Below are positions 52,815 to 64,000 of a stretch of DNA of 64,000 nt, piece by piece. The notes beneath the pieces are model-generated. The model did not search any database. It saw nothing but the letters and a program-made list of their open reading frames with translations, and was not told where the DNA came from. Position 1 is the stretch's first letter; every line of letters begins with the position of its first letter. Made by a program: the position numbers and the translations under genes. Origin of the DNA: Symsagittifera roscoffensis (Eukaryota > Xenacoelomorpha > Acoela > Convolutidae); NCBI RefSeq assembly GCF_963678635.1, contig NC_087071.1, positions 806,001 through 870,000 on the forward strand, in the 5' to 3' direction.

Positions 52815-54590
52815 CTAAACAAACACAAATACAATCCAACCTAATTGTGATGAAACTTCTAATGACTAAAACAATAACTGTGTTCTTCTTCCTTCTTCTC
52901 TTCCACCCAGCAAAGTGTAGGCCTCAGTTCTGTAAAAGCACAACTCTGAGAATAAGGAGCTTCTAAGAAATATTTACAAACACAGTTGCAACACATTTTT
53001 ACACTTAATATTGCAATATTCCACGACACTGAAGAAAACTTTCGGGAAGACTCGAACTGGGCAAAAAGTGTCAACAGTCTATATATATATAAACTGCCAT
53101 TCTTAGTCATTCTATAAATTTCATTCAAGGTGAATCCTAATCAAAACTCAAACAAAAATTCAGCAGCAAATTATAGGGGAATATGGGACAATTCTTCTGT
53201 GTTGATTTTCTTTTCCAAAGGCCGGCATTTCATTTATTTATCTGCAGTGTATTTTTTAGAACTGTCAAGAATTTGTGCGAAAGGTTGACGTGTTAGTGTA
53301 GTACAGGAGCCAGCTCAGCTGACGTTGTTGAAGCCTCGACTAGATTGAGAGAATAGTGAGTAAGAATGTAACTCAAAGCAGTGATTGTTAACATGGGGCT
53401 TGAAGCACTTGGGACATCCATTGCAGATACGAGGCTCAAATCTGTTACGACAGGGACAGATTAAAGAGTAGTAGCGAAAGCGTCATTGGAGAGTCTGGGT
53501 TTAGACGTTCATCCGAGTCAAAATTCAGTTGTGGCAACTTGTGAGTTGTTCAGTGAACAATTTCAGCATGGGGACAAAATTCAATCTATTTGGATACTGC
53601 TCCTGCTATGAGCACTTGGTGCAGTACAATGTATTTTGATGGTATGGTTTCTTTATCGGTATACTCGTTGAGGTCGAACAAGTGGGTCACGTGATCCGCA
53701 TTGTGACTTTCAAAGAGGGTTCTGTGCCTGGGAGAGTTTGTGGTTCCAAGTAAATTTCTTCTTTATGATATTATGTGAAGCTCGTATCCTATTGGGATGA
53801 GAGTTGGATCATATGGAAGGTAATGGGAAGAATAAGGCGTTCAGTGCGTAATTTTTCCATTTAGCTCACTTTAGTGCAACCAGTTATAGCGCCGAGGGTG
53901 GTAATTGTTCAGTTTGTAGTCTTTCAATTAAAAAGGTGCTAGCTGTAAGCTAAAAGAAGAAATTATTTCTCATCACAACAAATTCTTCACAAAAAGTTAC
54001 AAGCAACATGTTTTCTGTAAATTGAAACTCAGACTGGACAATTGACGAACCCATCGGGGTTACTGGGTGCTGCGCTGTTATGATAGGCGCATGAAACCAG
54101 TACGAGAAAAAGGAAAAAACTAAACATCATTTCATGTTAGAGTAAAATTATTCATAGAGACATTGCAGCGAGAGCCTTACACCATCTATTATCTATGAGG
54201 AGTTACTTCTTTACCAAATTGTATAGACTAATTTGAGCAAAGATAATTTTATTGCTATAAAAAACGGTTTTGTCAGTTGAAATTCTGAAAACTGGCTAGT
54301 CGTAGCTTTTACTAGCCGCTTCAATTACAAAAATTTAACTATTTCACTTACCAGTTACTGCTTCTACTAACTGTGTCCCATCCCCTAGAACCCTCATAAC
54401 GCCAAAAGAATTGATTGGGGGCTAAATGGTCAGTGAAAACCTAAATGGGCTAATGAGGCAGTAACCAAACAACCGAAGTTGTAGTAATAAAATGATATGC
54501 ATAAGCTGTGCATTTTATCATTGTATGCAATTTATCACTTGCGGTCAACTAAATCGCAAAATTAAATTCAATTGAATCTTATTTATCTAA
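52815..54590. other. Region upstream of the visible eIF4E exons
   Basis: This should be eIF4E intron. The - strand at 53,790-53,630 reads a 48-residue coherent stretch (SPRHRTLFESHNADHVTHLF, then YTDKETIPSKYIVLHQVL) ending in a stop; it looks coding but I do not recognise it and it is not eIF4E. Elsewhere I see nothing beyond AT-rich sequence. Confidence 0.45.
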
Positions 54591-55900
54591 GATAAATCAG
54601 TCGCGTTTTTCGTGAGCAAGACATCCGAAAAGGACATCTCCGAAAAAGAAAAATTTACAAGGTTTTGAACATCCGAAAAAAAAACAAAAATTATCAAAAT
54701 TCGCAGGTATCAGGTTGTTTTGTCGAATTAAATTGAATAGCTCAGAACCACTGTAAGTAAGTGATGCTTTTCGTATCTTGCATTTGAGATTTGGTGTTTT
54801 CAAAAGTTTTCGAGCAGTAGTATTCAAAGATCATTTATTTAGGAACATGAAGACACATTTTGGAAATGATACCACAATGCTTTCTGAGTTTCGTTCGGAC
54901 AAAATCAATGAGAGACGCAAAAGGAAGATTTTATTGCTCATAAAAAGATCAGAAATAGAATCACTACTTGATAAATTCATTTGAACAGTTTTACCCATTT
55001 TGAGCGTTAATCATTTTTAATAACGATTTCTATTTTTTTAGTATCATCCCGAAAAGATGACATCACAAACCATGAGAAGGTCATTGATGTAAAATGAGAA
55101 AAAGAGAGGCCCAAAATTGAGCCTTGAGGTACACTAATTTTTAGTCTTAAACAGTAGGAGTGAAAATTTTCGATTTTAGCAATTTGCATTCGTTGCTTTC
55201 GGTAACGTTTAAACCAGAGTAAATCTCTACCACCAACACCATACATTTCTGATTTTTCAGATAATATGAAATGGTCGAGGGTATCGAACGCTTCTTTAAG
55301 GTCAAGAAAAACAGATGTTTAAATTATTTGGCTGTCATCTAGACAAATTTTTTCAGCCATTTCTGCAATCAATAGTGCTGTTTTATACGAAGCCGAACTG
55401 CTTCACGTGAACAAAACACTATTTTCGAGAAACTCGTATACTCTGTTGTAGATCGCTTTTTCAAAAACTTGATCCAGCTGGTAAAAACAGATATGGGCTG
55501 TAATTATTAGCAACAAGCTTCGATCCTTTTTCAGAAAAGGGTAGACAACAGCTTGTCTTCAAAAGTTTGAAAAAGGTCCCGTTTCAAAAAAAATATCAAA
55601 AAGCTTTCTCAAAATCGTTTCAAATTCTGATCAGCAAGCTTTAAAAACTAAACTATTGATTTTATCTACGACTCGAGTTCCTTGTTTGAGACAGGTTCAT
55701 TCATGCGTTTCAGTAGGTTCTAAGAAAAGATTTTATTACAGGGTTAAGCTCCTTTCCGTTTGTTGCCTGTATTTTGCACTGAGGAGAGTGCTTCAAGAAT
55801 GAGTTTAAATTGGGTCCTCGATATCGTGGTTGTGTCACAGGGGTAGAAAAAATTTCAGAGATAAAACATTGCGGTGAGTTTTGGTCGGTCAAAAAAGGTT
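54590..55900 (-). pseudogene. Non-LTR (CR1/Jockey-like) reverse transcriptase relic
   Basis: Reading the - strand from 55,900 down across several frames: an AVVYPFLKK-like segment, VFLDLKEAFDTLDHFIL (palm motif A), YGVGGRDLLWFKRY, SVPQGSILGLSF (motif B), and FRDDTKK at ~55,060, where the catalytic FADD box has Ala changed to Arg. Then LRKHCGIISKM and VFF-rich thumb text to about 54,600. Stops and shifts break it in many places. Confidence 0.85.
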
Positions 55901-56249
55901 ATTAAGGATTTGGAGGCAATTCAAACATTGTGTTTGAAGGAAACGTAAAAAAGTAGGCGAAAGTTGAGAATATGAAGTTTTGATACTCCAGCTTTGGACT
56001 TAGAAATCAGACTCATCATGGATAAACTCTCGTGATAAACTTTAATAAAATATTTTATTTCAGGGTTATGCTCCTTTCCATTTGTTGTCTGGATTCCATT
56101 TGTAGACGGACGTTTATTTCTGGTTTCGAATGCGATATCTTTAGAGCTTGCAAACAGTTCGTTTTTTCTTAGCAGTTCCGGAAACCGCTACTATTATAGA
56201 TTTGTGACTGCAATGAGCCTTTTCTGGCAAAGCAGAAACGTGGATCTTA

Positions 56250-56850
56250 CTTGCTTATAAATTTGCAGAAATGTGGATCTTTTTGCAAGCTCAGATGCCT
56301 TACCAACGAAACCATTGGAATACATAACAGAAAGCGCAGTCGGGTGGGACTAGTGGATATAATTTTGTGAGCGAAAAAGGTAAATGAGATCCATTTGCTA
56401 GGCTCTACCCAATAATTTCTGCTCCAAAAGGAACTCGCAATATTTCCAATCCGCATATCCTCATAACCCGAGTTTAGATTACGGTGATGTATCTGTCCCA
56501 TCAGATGGGGTTGGCAGCACCAGGCTTGTCGGACTACACTCCTCCGTGAACTACGATCTTGCTTATCAGTGTGTGTAAGACCAATTAACTCTTAGTCTTC
56601 TGGATGGGGGATCGCCATCTTTCTGACCATTTTAAGCCTTCAAGTAAACTGAGCTTAGTGAGCATGTTCAAACCATCTGAGACGTCTGCTCCGAAGGACG
56701 TTGATAACGTCACAAAAGCCGCGTTTATCCAGAAGTGCACTTGGGTCATGAACACTGGGTTTAACCCACCAAACCCAACGGATCATCGCACAGTCTTTCG
56801 TCCGAGTCCTTGCATCAAATCTGATACGTTGGGACCCCATGTTTCACTGC
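56250..56850 (-). pseudogene. Non-LTR retrotransposon C-terminal fragment, second element
   Basis: The - strand at 56,840-56,655 reads MIRWVWWVKPSVHDPSALLD, then VINVLRSRRLRWFEHAH, the LRWFGHV-type tail found after the RT of many non-LTR elements. Being C-terminal but upstream of the RT relic on the same strand, it comes from a different insertion. Confidence 0.65.
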
Positions 56851-58040
56851 CATGGTCATTATTTTAAAAAAAAACGACGATGGAGTGCGCATCTGGAAAT
56901 GACAAATAGCATTATTTAATTACATCTACAAACTGTATATAACTACATGAACTCAAATATCGGTACTTAACGTTCAAATGTCGATTCTTTGGCAATTTAA
57001 TTTTACCGCGCTTCGTCTACTATTGCACTTAAAGATGTATCATTTATCTGCATTTAGTATGTTCCTTCAACTGATTTTGGAGAAGAGTTCTGCATTCTGT
57101 TTCAGGTACTATGACAGACAATTACATTGGATCTTTTGTTTATTTTATTTCCTGCATTTTCTGATGGCTCAAATATGTTTTTAATCAAAATGCCAGGTAA
57201 TAGTCCTAGTGTTTTCCATGTTAAATTATGTTAACGAGAAACTTTCGCAGATATTTTAGTTTATCTATTGCGCTACCGTCGTCAGCTTGCAATTTCGGTG
57301 CCATATTATCTTCCTTCAAAAGCTATATCACGGAATACCAATCTGTATTTTGCCATTCCAGCTTTTTTAATGTTAGAGGGTCTCAGGATTTAAGTAAGAG
57401 CTCTTTATTGCTGCGAGATATGTTCAAAAATATGTTCAAAACTGTTCAGTGTGTCTAAAAGCCAGGTCTGAATTAAGAGAATTGAAGTAATTTTTAGCGT
57501 CTATCAGTAGAACAAAACCGGTTTCGTTTTTCTGGTATTATTTCCTGGGCGTCATCAAATTAGCGGGACAATTCATAAGTTGTGTTAGCAAGACAACAGT
57601 CAAGTCTGTTGAACGAGAAGTCGGTGCTATGACGGCAGAACATTTGGAAGTCAGATTAGGATTGCGGTTGGGTGTGACAATGAGAGTGTATGGGTACCCA
57701 AACCTATTTGAACAGCGCACGAGTATGACAATATACGTTGCATTCTATAGCTGTGTTGTTAGACGTCTGGGTTGTTTTTGGGATGATAAGTGTTTTGATA
57801 ACATAAAAAAGATTCAGGATCAGATATTCTTTCATCGTATTACGACTACGACAGGAGTAACCACTTAGATTTTTTCTCTCTTCAAACAGTGCTAGAGCAA
57901 GCAGATTATCAGAAAGTCAGCGTTTCCGCTTGCCATCGATCTCCAAAGAACGTTGCCGCGACAATTTCTGGTACAGAATGCCCGGACTAGCAAATTTCCA
58001 GCCAACCTGGGTCTATTTCATTCAGCCGATGGGACTAAAT
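56850..58040. other. Spacer without recognised genes
   Basis: The + strand at 57,600-57,866 is open for about 88 residues (VEREVGAMTAEHLEVRLGLR and on to HRITTTTGVTT). Composition is mildly protein-like but I recognise no family; it may be a transposon fragment. The rest shows nothing. Confidence 0.4.
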
Positions 58041-59085
58041 GCAGACTTATCTGGAGGCCAGATTTGCAACCACTGAGAGTCCCTGAGAGCACCCTGCTAT
58101 AGGGTTAGGAATTCAAAATTTTGTGAAGTTTTTTAAACCTAAGTTTCCCAAAAGAAAATTGAAAAAAAAAACTTTTCTCGGAAACTAAAAGGGTTTGAGC
58201 TTTCATATTATAAGGCAAGATTTGAGACGCCAGGGTGTACGCTGACAAAAAGGTTAAATCTTCGCGTAGGTAGTTTCAAATTTTTTGAATTTCTTTGCAG
58301 ATAAGTGCTTTGAGAAATTTTGAAAAAATCAAAAAACGTCAAACTCGGAAACTAAAAGCATTTGAGCAGTCGCGTTTAGCAGTCGCATGTGGCAAGACTT
58401 ACTGGGAGGTAAGATTCGCAATCTTTCAGAGTACTCTGACAGGACCCAACTACAGGGCTGAGAAATTCAGATTTTGCAAAAAAAATGATGTTTTCTGAAA
58501 TTTTTTTTGAAAAATCACAAAAAAACTTCTTATCTCGAAAAATACAACGATTTGAACAGTCATATTTGGAGGCAAGACTTTTAACTCCTTAGAGTACTCT
58601 GACAGCAAACAACTACAAGGTTGGGAATTTCAAATTTTGAGAAACTTTTAATTAAAATTTTTGGAAATACCACAAAAACATATCTCAAAGACTACAAGAA
58701 TTTGAGCAGTCATATTTGGAGGCAAGATTCGCAATCCCTGATAGTACTCTGAAAGTACCCAACTACAGGGTTGCGAACTTAAGATTTTTAAAAAATAATT
58801 ATTTAAGTTTTCTGAAAATTTTTGAAAAAATCACAAAAACGTCATATCTCAAAAACTACAAGGATTTGAACAGTCATATTTGGAGACAAGGTTTGTAATC
58901 CCCTAGGGTACTCTGACAGCACCCAACTACAGGGTTGAGAACTTCCAAGTTTTGTAAATTATTTCATTTAAAATTTCTGAAAATTTTTGAAAAAATTTCA
59001 AAAATTGTCTTATCTCGTTAACTAAAATGATTCGGGCATTCAAAATTGGAGGCCAAATTCGCAACCCCCTATTCGATATTGGGCT
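58040..59085 (+). repeat. Diverged satellite monomers (160-185 bp)
   Basis: About six old monomers share the core ATCTCGAAAACTACAAGGAT, TTTGAGCAGTCATATTTGGA, GGCAAGATTCGCAATC and GTACTCTGACAGCACCCAAC with the array at 60,158-64,000, but differ from each other much more. Confidence 0.8.
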
Positions 59086-59209
59086 GCTTAATTTAAACTC
59101 GGTAAAATAAACACTAAAATCAAATTGGAAAATCGAAAAAAATTCTTAACCATTGCAATATACGATATAGCTTAAACATGCAAAAAATAATACGTTGAAA
59201 AAGCTTAAA

Positions 59210-59320
59210 CATGGCGAGATAGTGAAGCCAGCATTTAAAAATACAATAGATAATTATAATAATCATAATAATAATAATAATCATGAAAATCATAATAATC
59301 ATAATAATAATCTAAACAAA
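59210..59320 (+). repeat. AT-rich microsatellite
   Basis: Repeated AATAATCATAATAATAATA text, interrupted by GAAAATC. Confidence 0.8.
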
Positions 59321-59379
59321 ATGAACGCTAAATTGCTAAAATTGTCAAATTTCAGGAAAAACCTCTACGAAAGACTGAC

Positions 59380-59845
59380 ATTTCGATAAAAACGTTACAT
59401 ATTAAACTGCCAATTTTTATTGAAGAACTTTTATCATATGGTCCAAAACATCCGATTAAGGATCAGTTTAATCAAAATCATTTCCTAGCCGATATTGACA
59501 AATTAGTTAGAAACATGCGTGAGAATGGAATAGAGGGGGAAAACTAGGTGACATAGAAGCCTCGTCAAAGTGGTACGCAAGGAACATCAGAAAAACACCA
59601 ACTAACCGAGAACTTTCAAGAGTGGTTAAATATTGATTAAAAAAATAATGTTTTTGCTGTACCTTATGATAACGGCAATGGATTTTGTGCTATGAAGACA
59701 AATTAGTTAGAAACATGCGTGAGAATGGAATAGAGGGGGAAAACTAGGTGACATAGAAGCCTCGGCAAAGTGGTACGCAGGGAACATCAGAAAAACACCA
59801 ACTAATCGAGAACTTTCAAGAGTGGTTAACTATTGACTAGCGTTT
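59380..59845 (+). pseudogene. Retroelement RT N-terminal fragment, partly duplicated
   Basis: The + strand reads IKLPIFIEELLSYGPKHPIK, then NHFLADIDKLVRNMRENGIE, and, after stops, NNVFAVPYDNGNGFCAMK. The last segment resembles the V-x-x-x-DKGN/G motif near the start of Penelope-like reverse transcriptases. A ~145-bp piece (59,496-59,640) is repeated at 59,697-59,840 with few changes. It interrupts the satellite. Confidence 0.5.
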
Positions 59846-60157
59846 AACGCACCTTCGGTGCTTCGAATTTTTTCGACAGCTCATGAAAAACCGCATATAT
59901 TGGAAACAACATCTGCAAACTTTTAGTGTACTCTGACTGCACCCAAATACAGGGTTGGTAATTTGGAACTTATAATTTTTTTTAATTCCCATTTTAAAAG
60001 CGTCATCTCAAAAACTTAATGGGCCTCTGGAGAAATTTGGAGGCCAGCTTTGCAATCACTGAGAGTCCCTGAGAGCACCCTACTATAGGGTTAGGAATAC
60101 AAAATTGTGTGAATTTTTTTGAACCTAAGTTTCCCGGAAAAAAAAACTTAAAAAAAA

Positions 60158-63100
60158 CGTCTTATCGCGGAAACGTAAAGAATTTGAGCATTCAAATTAA
60201 GAGGTAAGATTTGAGAGGCCTGGTTGTACGCTGACAATAAGGTATCTTCATCAAGTTAGTATTTTCAAATTTTTTGAATTTCTTTGTAGATAAGTTCTTC
60301 GAGAAATTTTGAAAAATCAAAAAACGTCACATCTCGGAAACTAAAAGCATTTGAGCAGTCGCGTTTAGCAGTTGAATGTGGCAAGATTTGCAACTCTTTA
60401 CAGTACCCTGACAACACCGAACTATAGTGTTGTAAATTTCAAAATTTGAAAAATAATTAATTGAAACTCTCTGAAGTTTTCTGAAAATTTTTGAAAAAAT
60501 CACAAAAAACGTCATATCTCGAAAGCTACAAAGAACTGAGCAATCATATTTGAAGGCAAGATTCGCAATCTTTGAGAGTACTCTGACAGAACCTAACTAC
60601 AGGGCTGGGAATTTCAGATTTTTAAAAACTAATTATAATTTAAGTTTCTGGAAATTTATGAAAAAATCGCAAAAAACATCATATCTCGAAAACTACAAAG
60701 AACTGAGCAATCATATTTGGAGGCAAAATTCCCAATCCAAACTTTTGTGCATTTTTTTGAACCTAAGTTTCCCGGAAAAAAAATTGAAAAAAAAACGTCT
60801 TATCGCGGAAACTTAAAGGATTTGAGCATTCATATTAAGAGGTAAGATTTGAGACGCCTGGTTGTACGATGACAATAAGGTTGTATCTTCATCAAGTTAG
60901 TATTTTCAAATTTTTTGAATTTCTTTGTAGATAAGTTCTTCGAGAAATTTTGAAAACTCAAAAAACGTCACATCTCGGAAACTAAAAGCATTTGAGCAGT
61001 CGCGTTTAGCAGTTGAATGTGGCAAGATTTGCAACTCTTTACAGTACCCTGACAACACCGAACTATAGTGTTGTAAATTTCAAATTTTGAAAAATAATTA
61101 ATTGAAACTCTCTGAAGTTTTCTGAAAATTTTTGAAAAAATCACAAAAAAACTTCATATCTCGAAAGCTACAAAGAACTGAGCAATCATATTTGAAGGCA
61201 AGATTCGCAATCTTTGAGAGTACTCTGACAGAACCTAACTACAGGGCTGGGAATTTCAGATTTTTAAAAACTAATTATAATTTAAGTTTCTGGAAATAAT
61301 GAAAAAATCGCAAAAAACATCATATCTCGAAAACTACAAAGAACTGAGCAATCATATTTGGAGGCAAAATTCGCAATCCAAACTTTTGTGCATTTTTTTG
61401 AACCTAAGCTTCCCGGAAAAAAATTTAAAAAAAAACGTGTTATCGCGGAAACTTAAAGGATTTGAGCATTCATATTAAGAGGTAAGATTTGAGACGCCTG
61501 GTTGTACGATGACAATAAGGTTGTATCTTCATCAAGTTAGTATTTTCAAATTTTTTGAATTTCTTTGTATATAAGTTCTTCGTGAAATTTTGAAAAAATC
61601 AAAAAACGTCACATCTCGGAAACTAAAAGCATTTGAGCAGTCGCGTTTAGCAGTTGAATGTGGCAAGATTTGCAACTCTTTACAGTACCCTGACAACACC
61701 GAACTATAGTGTTGTAAATTTCAAATTTTGAAAAATAATTAATTGAAACTCTGAAGTTTTCTGAAAATTTTTGAAAAAATCACAAAAAACGTCATATCTC
61801 GAAAGCTACAAAGAACTGAGCAATCATATTTGAAGGCAAGATTCGCAATCTTTGAGAGTACTCTGACAGAACCTAACTACAGGGCTGGGAATTTCAGATT
61901 TTTAAAAACTAATTATAATTTAAGTTTCTGGAAATTTATGAAAAAATCGCAAAAAACATCATATCTCGAAAACTACAAAGAACTGAGCAATCATATTTGG
62001 AGGCAAAATTCGCAATCCAAACTTTTGTGCATTTTTTTGAACCTAAGCTTCCCGGAAAAAAAATTTAAAAAAAAACGTGTTATCGAGGAAACTTAAAGGA
62101 TTTGAGCATTCATATTAAGAGGTAAGATTTGAGACGCCTGGTTGTACGATGACAATAAGGTTGTATCTTCATCAAGTTAGTATTTTCAAATTTTTTGAAT
62201 TTCTTTGTATATAAGTTCTTCGTGAAATTTTGAAAAAATCAAAAAACGTCACATCTCGGAAACTAAAAGCATTTGAGCAGTCGCGTTTAGCAGTTGAATG
62301 TGGCAAGATTTGCAACTCTTTACAGTACCCTGACAACACCGAACTATAGTGTTGTAAATTTCAAATTTTGAAAAATAATTAATTGAAACTCTCTGAAGTT
62401 TTCTGAAAATTTTTGAAAAAATCACAAAAAACGTCATATCTCGAAAGCTACAAAGAACTGAGCAATCATATTTGAAGGCAAGATTCGCAATCTTTGAGAG
62501 TACTCTGACAGAACCTAACTACAGGGCTGGGAATTTCAGATTTTTAAAAACTAATTATAATTTAAGTTTCTGGAAATTTATGAAAAAATCGCAAAAAACA
62601 TCATATCTCGAAAACTACAAAGAACTGAGCAATCATATTTGGAGGCAAAATTCGCAATCCAAACTTTTGTGCATTTTTTTGAACCTAAGTTTCCCGGAAA
62701 AAAAAATTTAAAAAAAACGTCTTATCGCGGAAACTTAAAGGATTTGAGCATTCATATTAAGAGGTAAGATTTGAGACGCCTGGTTGTACGATGACAATAA
62801 GGTTGTATCTTCATCAAGTTAGTATTTTCAAATTTTTTGAATTTCTTTGTAGATAAGTTCTTCGAGAAATTTTGAAAACTCAAAAAACGTCACATCTCGG
62901 AAACTAAAAGCATTTGAGCAGTCGCGTTTAGCAGTTGAATGTGGCAAGATTTGCAACTCTTTACAGTACCCTGACAACACCGAACTATAGTGTTGTAAAT
63001 TTCAAATTTTGAAAAATAATTAATTGAAACTCTCTGAAGTTTTCTGAAAATTTTTGAAAAAATCACAAAAAACGTCATATCTCGAAAGCTACAAAGAACT

Positions 63101-64000
63101 GAGCAATCATATTTGAAGGCAAGATTCGCAATCTTTGAGAGTACTCTGACAGAACCTAACTACAGGGCTGGGAATTTCAGATTTTTAAAAACTAATTATA
63201 ATTTAAGTTTCTGGAAATTTATGAAAAAATCGCAAAAAACATCATATCTCGAAAACTACAAAGAACTGAGCAATCATATTTGGAGGCAAAATTCGCAATC
63301 CAAACTTTTGTGCATTTTTTTGAACCTAAGTTTCCCGGAAAAAAAATTTAAAAAAAACGTCTTATCGCGGAAACTTAAAGGATTTGAGCATTCATATTAA
63401 GAGGTAAGATTTGAGACGCCTGGTTGTACGATGACAATAAGGTTGTATCTTCATCAAGTTAGTATTTTCAAATTTTTTGAATTTCTTTGTAGATAAGTTC
63501 TTCGAGAAATTTTGAAAACTCAAAAAACGTCACATCTCGGAAACTAAAAGCATTTGAGCAGTCGCGTTTAGCAGTTGAATGTGGCAAGATTTGCAACTCT
63601 TTACAGTACCCTGACAACACCGAACTATAGTGTTGTAAATTTCAAATTTTGAAAAACAATTAATTGAAACTCTCTGAAGTTTTCTGAAAATTTTTGAAAA
63701 ATCACAAAAAACGTCTTATCTCGAAAGCTACAAAGAACTGAGCAATCATATTTGAAGGCAAGATTCGCAATCTTTGAGAGTACTCTGACAGGACCTAAGT
63801 ACAGGGCTGGGAATTTCAGATTTTTAAAAACTAATTATAATTTAAATTTCTGGTAATTTATGAAAAAATCGCAAAAAAACATCATATCTCGAAAACTACA
63901 AAGAACTGAGCAATCATATTTGGAGGCAAAATTCGCAATCCAAAATTTTGTGAATTTTTTGAACCTAAGTTCCCCGGAAAAAAAATTTTAAAAAAAACGT
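60158..64000 (+). repeat. 640-bp higher-order satellite repeat, six units to window end
   Basis: Unit starts (ACGTCTTATCGCGG or variant) are at 60,158, 60,795, 61,435, 62,075, 62,717, 63,357 and 63,997: steps of 637-642 bp. Each unit contains four monomers beginning ACGTC.TATCTCG-like text, with lengths near 170, 184, 168 and 118 bp (measured in the unit at 63,357). Units are almost identical to each other while monomers within a unit are much more diverged. The fourth monomer is cut short and fused to the next. The array continues beyond the window. Confidence 0.95.

Noticed and set aside
57600-57866. An 88-residue + strand open frame as a gene
   Set aside because: No recognised motif, no splice context, and flanked by retroelement debris; kept only as a remark in the spacer entry.
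60550-63400. A repeated ~88-residue open frame on the + strand and a 62-residue frame on the - strand, nearly identical in each 640-bp unit
   Set aside because: They are by-products of the higher-order satellite: identical because the units are identical, with no start context, family resemblance or codon bias.
1-64000. A new multi-gene defence, biosynthetic or mobile system
   Set aside because: All host coding sequence belongs to three ordinary eukaryotic genes, and every other readable coding region is a broken copy of a known retroelement class or too short to judge.

Overview
This is nuclear DNA from an invertebrate animal; I cannot name the species. The evidence is spliced genes for conserved eukaryotic proteins, long AT-rich introns, and a dense load of BEL/Pao, Ty3/gypsy and CR1/Jockey-like non-LTR retroelements, hAT-type MITEs, tRNA-like SINEs and satellites. 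I see no operons, rRNA, functional tRNA or CRISPR.

Three host genes can be assembled exon by exon with consistent reading phase. (1) Positions 1-17,318, + strand: the last six exons of CCT6 (TCP-1 zeta, a subunit of the CCT/TRiC chaperonin), about 325 residues; its 5' part lies before the window. (2) Positions 20,782-41,614, + strand: a coiled-coil gene that I assign to the CDR2/CDR2L (Drosophila centrocortin) family from its CC1-box motif and C-terminal helix. (3) Positions 52,814 down to about 48,495, - strand: the cap-binding factor eIF4E, with two internal exons certain, one small exon likely, one terminal exon tentative, and the 5' exons not found. Genes 2 and 3 converge.

Layout. 187-6,948: CCT6 intron holding a scrambled BEL/Pao element. 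7,448-17,132: CCT6 introns with two foldback elements, a SINE, a BEL integrase fragment, a GC-richer block and several copies of a short MITE family. 17,319-20,781: spacer with more MITE copies. 21,119-39,673: CDR2 introns holding a hAT MITE nested in an older repeat, a Ty3/gypsy relic that itself contains a non-LTR relic with a 2A-like motif, and a 150-175 bp tandem repeat. 41,615-48,494: spacer without recognisable genes. 48,570-51,285: eIF4E intron with a second hAT MITE (8-bp target duplication) and a non-LTR RT relic from which a 118-bp, ten-copy minisatellite has expanded. 54,590-56,850: two further non-LTR relics on the - strand. 58,040-64,000: satellite DNA ending in a 640-bp higher-order repeat built of four monomers.

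The host genes look intact, while every retroelement coding region I can read is broken by stops, frameshifts or deletions. I find no convincing new multi-gene system. The points most worth a second look are the nested and rearranged mobile elements, the higher-order satellite, the minisatellite born inside a retroelement, the TG-rich tracts before splice acceptors, and two GC-AG introns.
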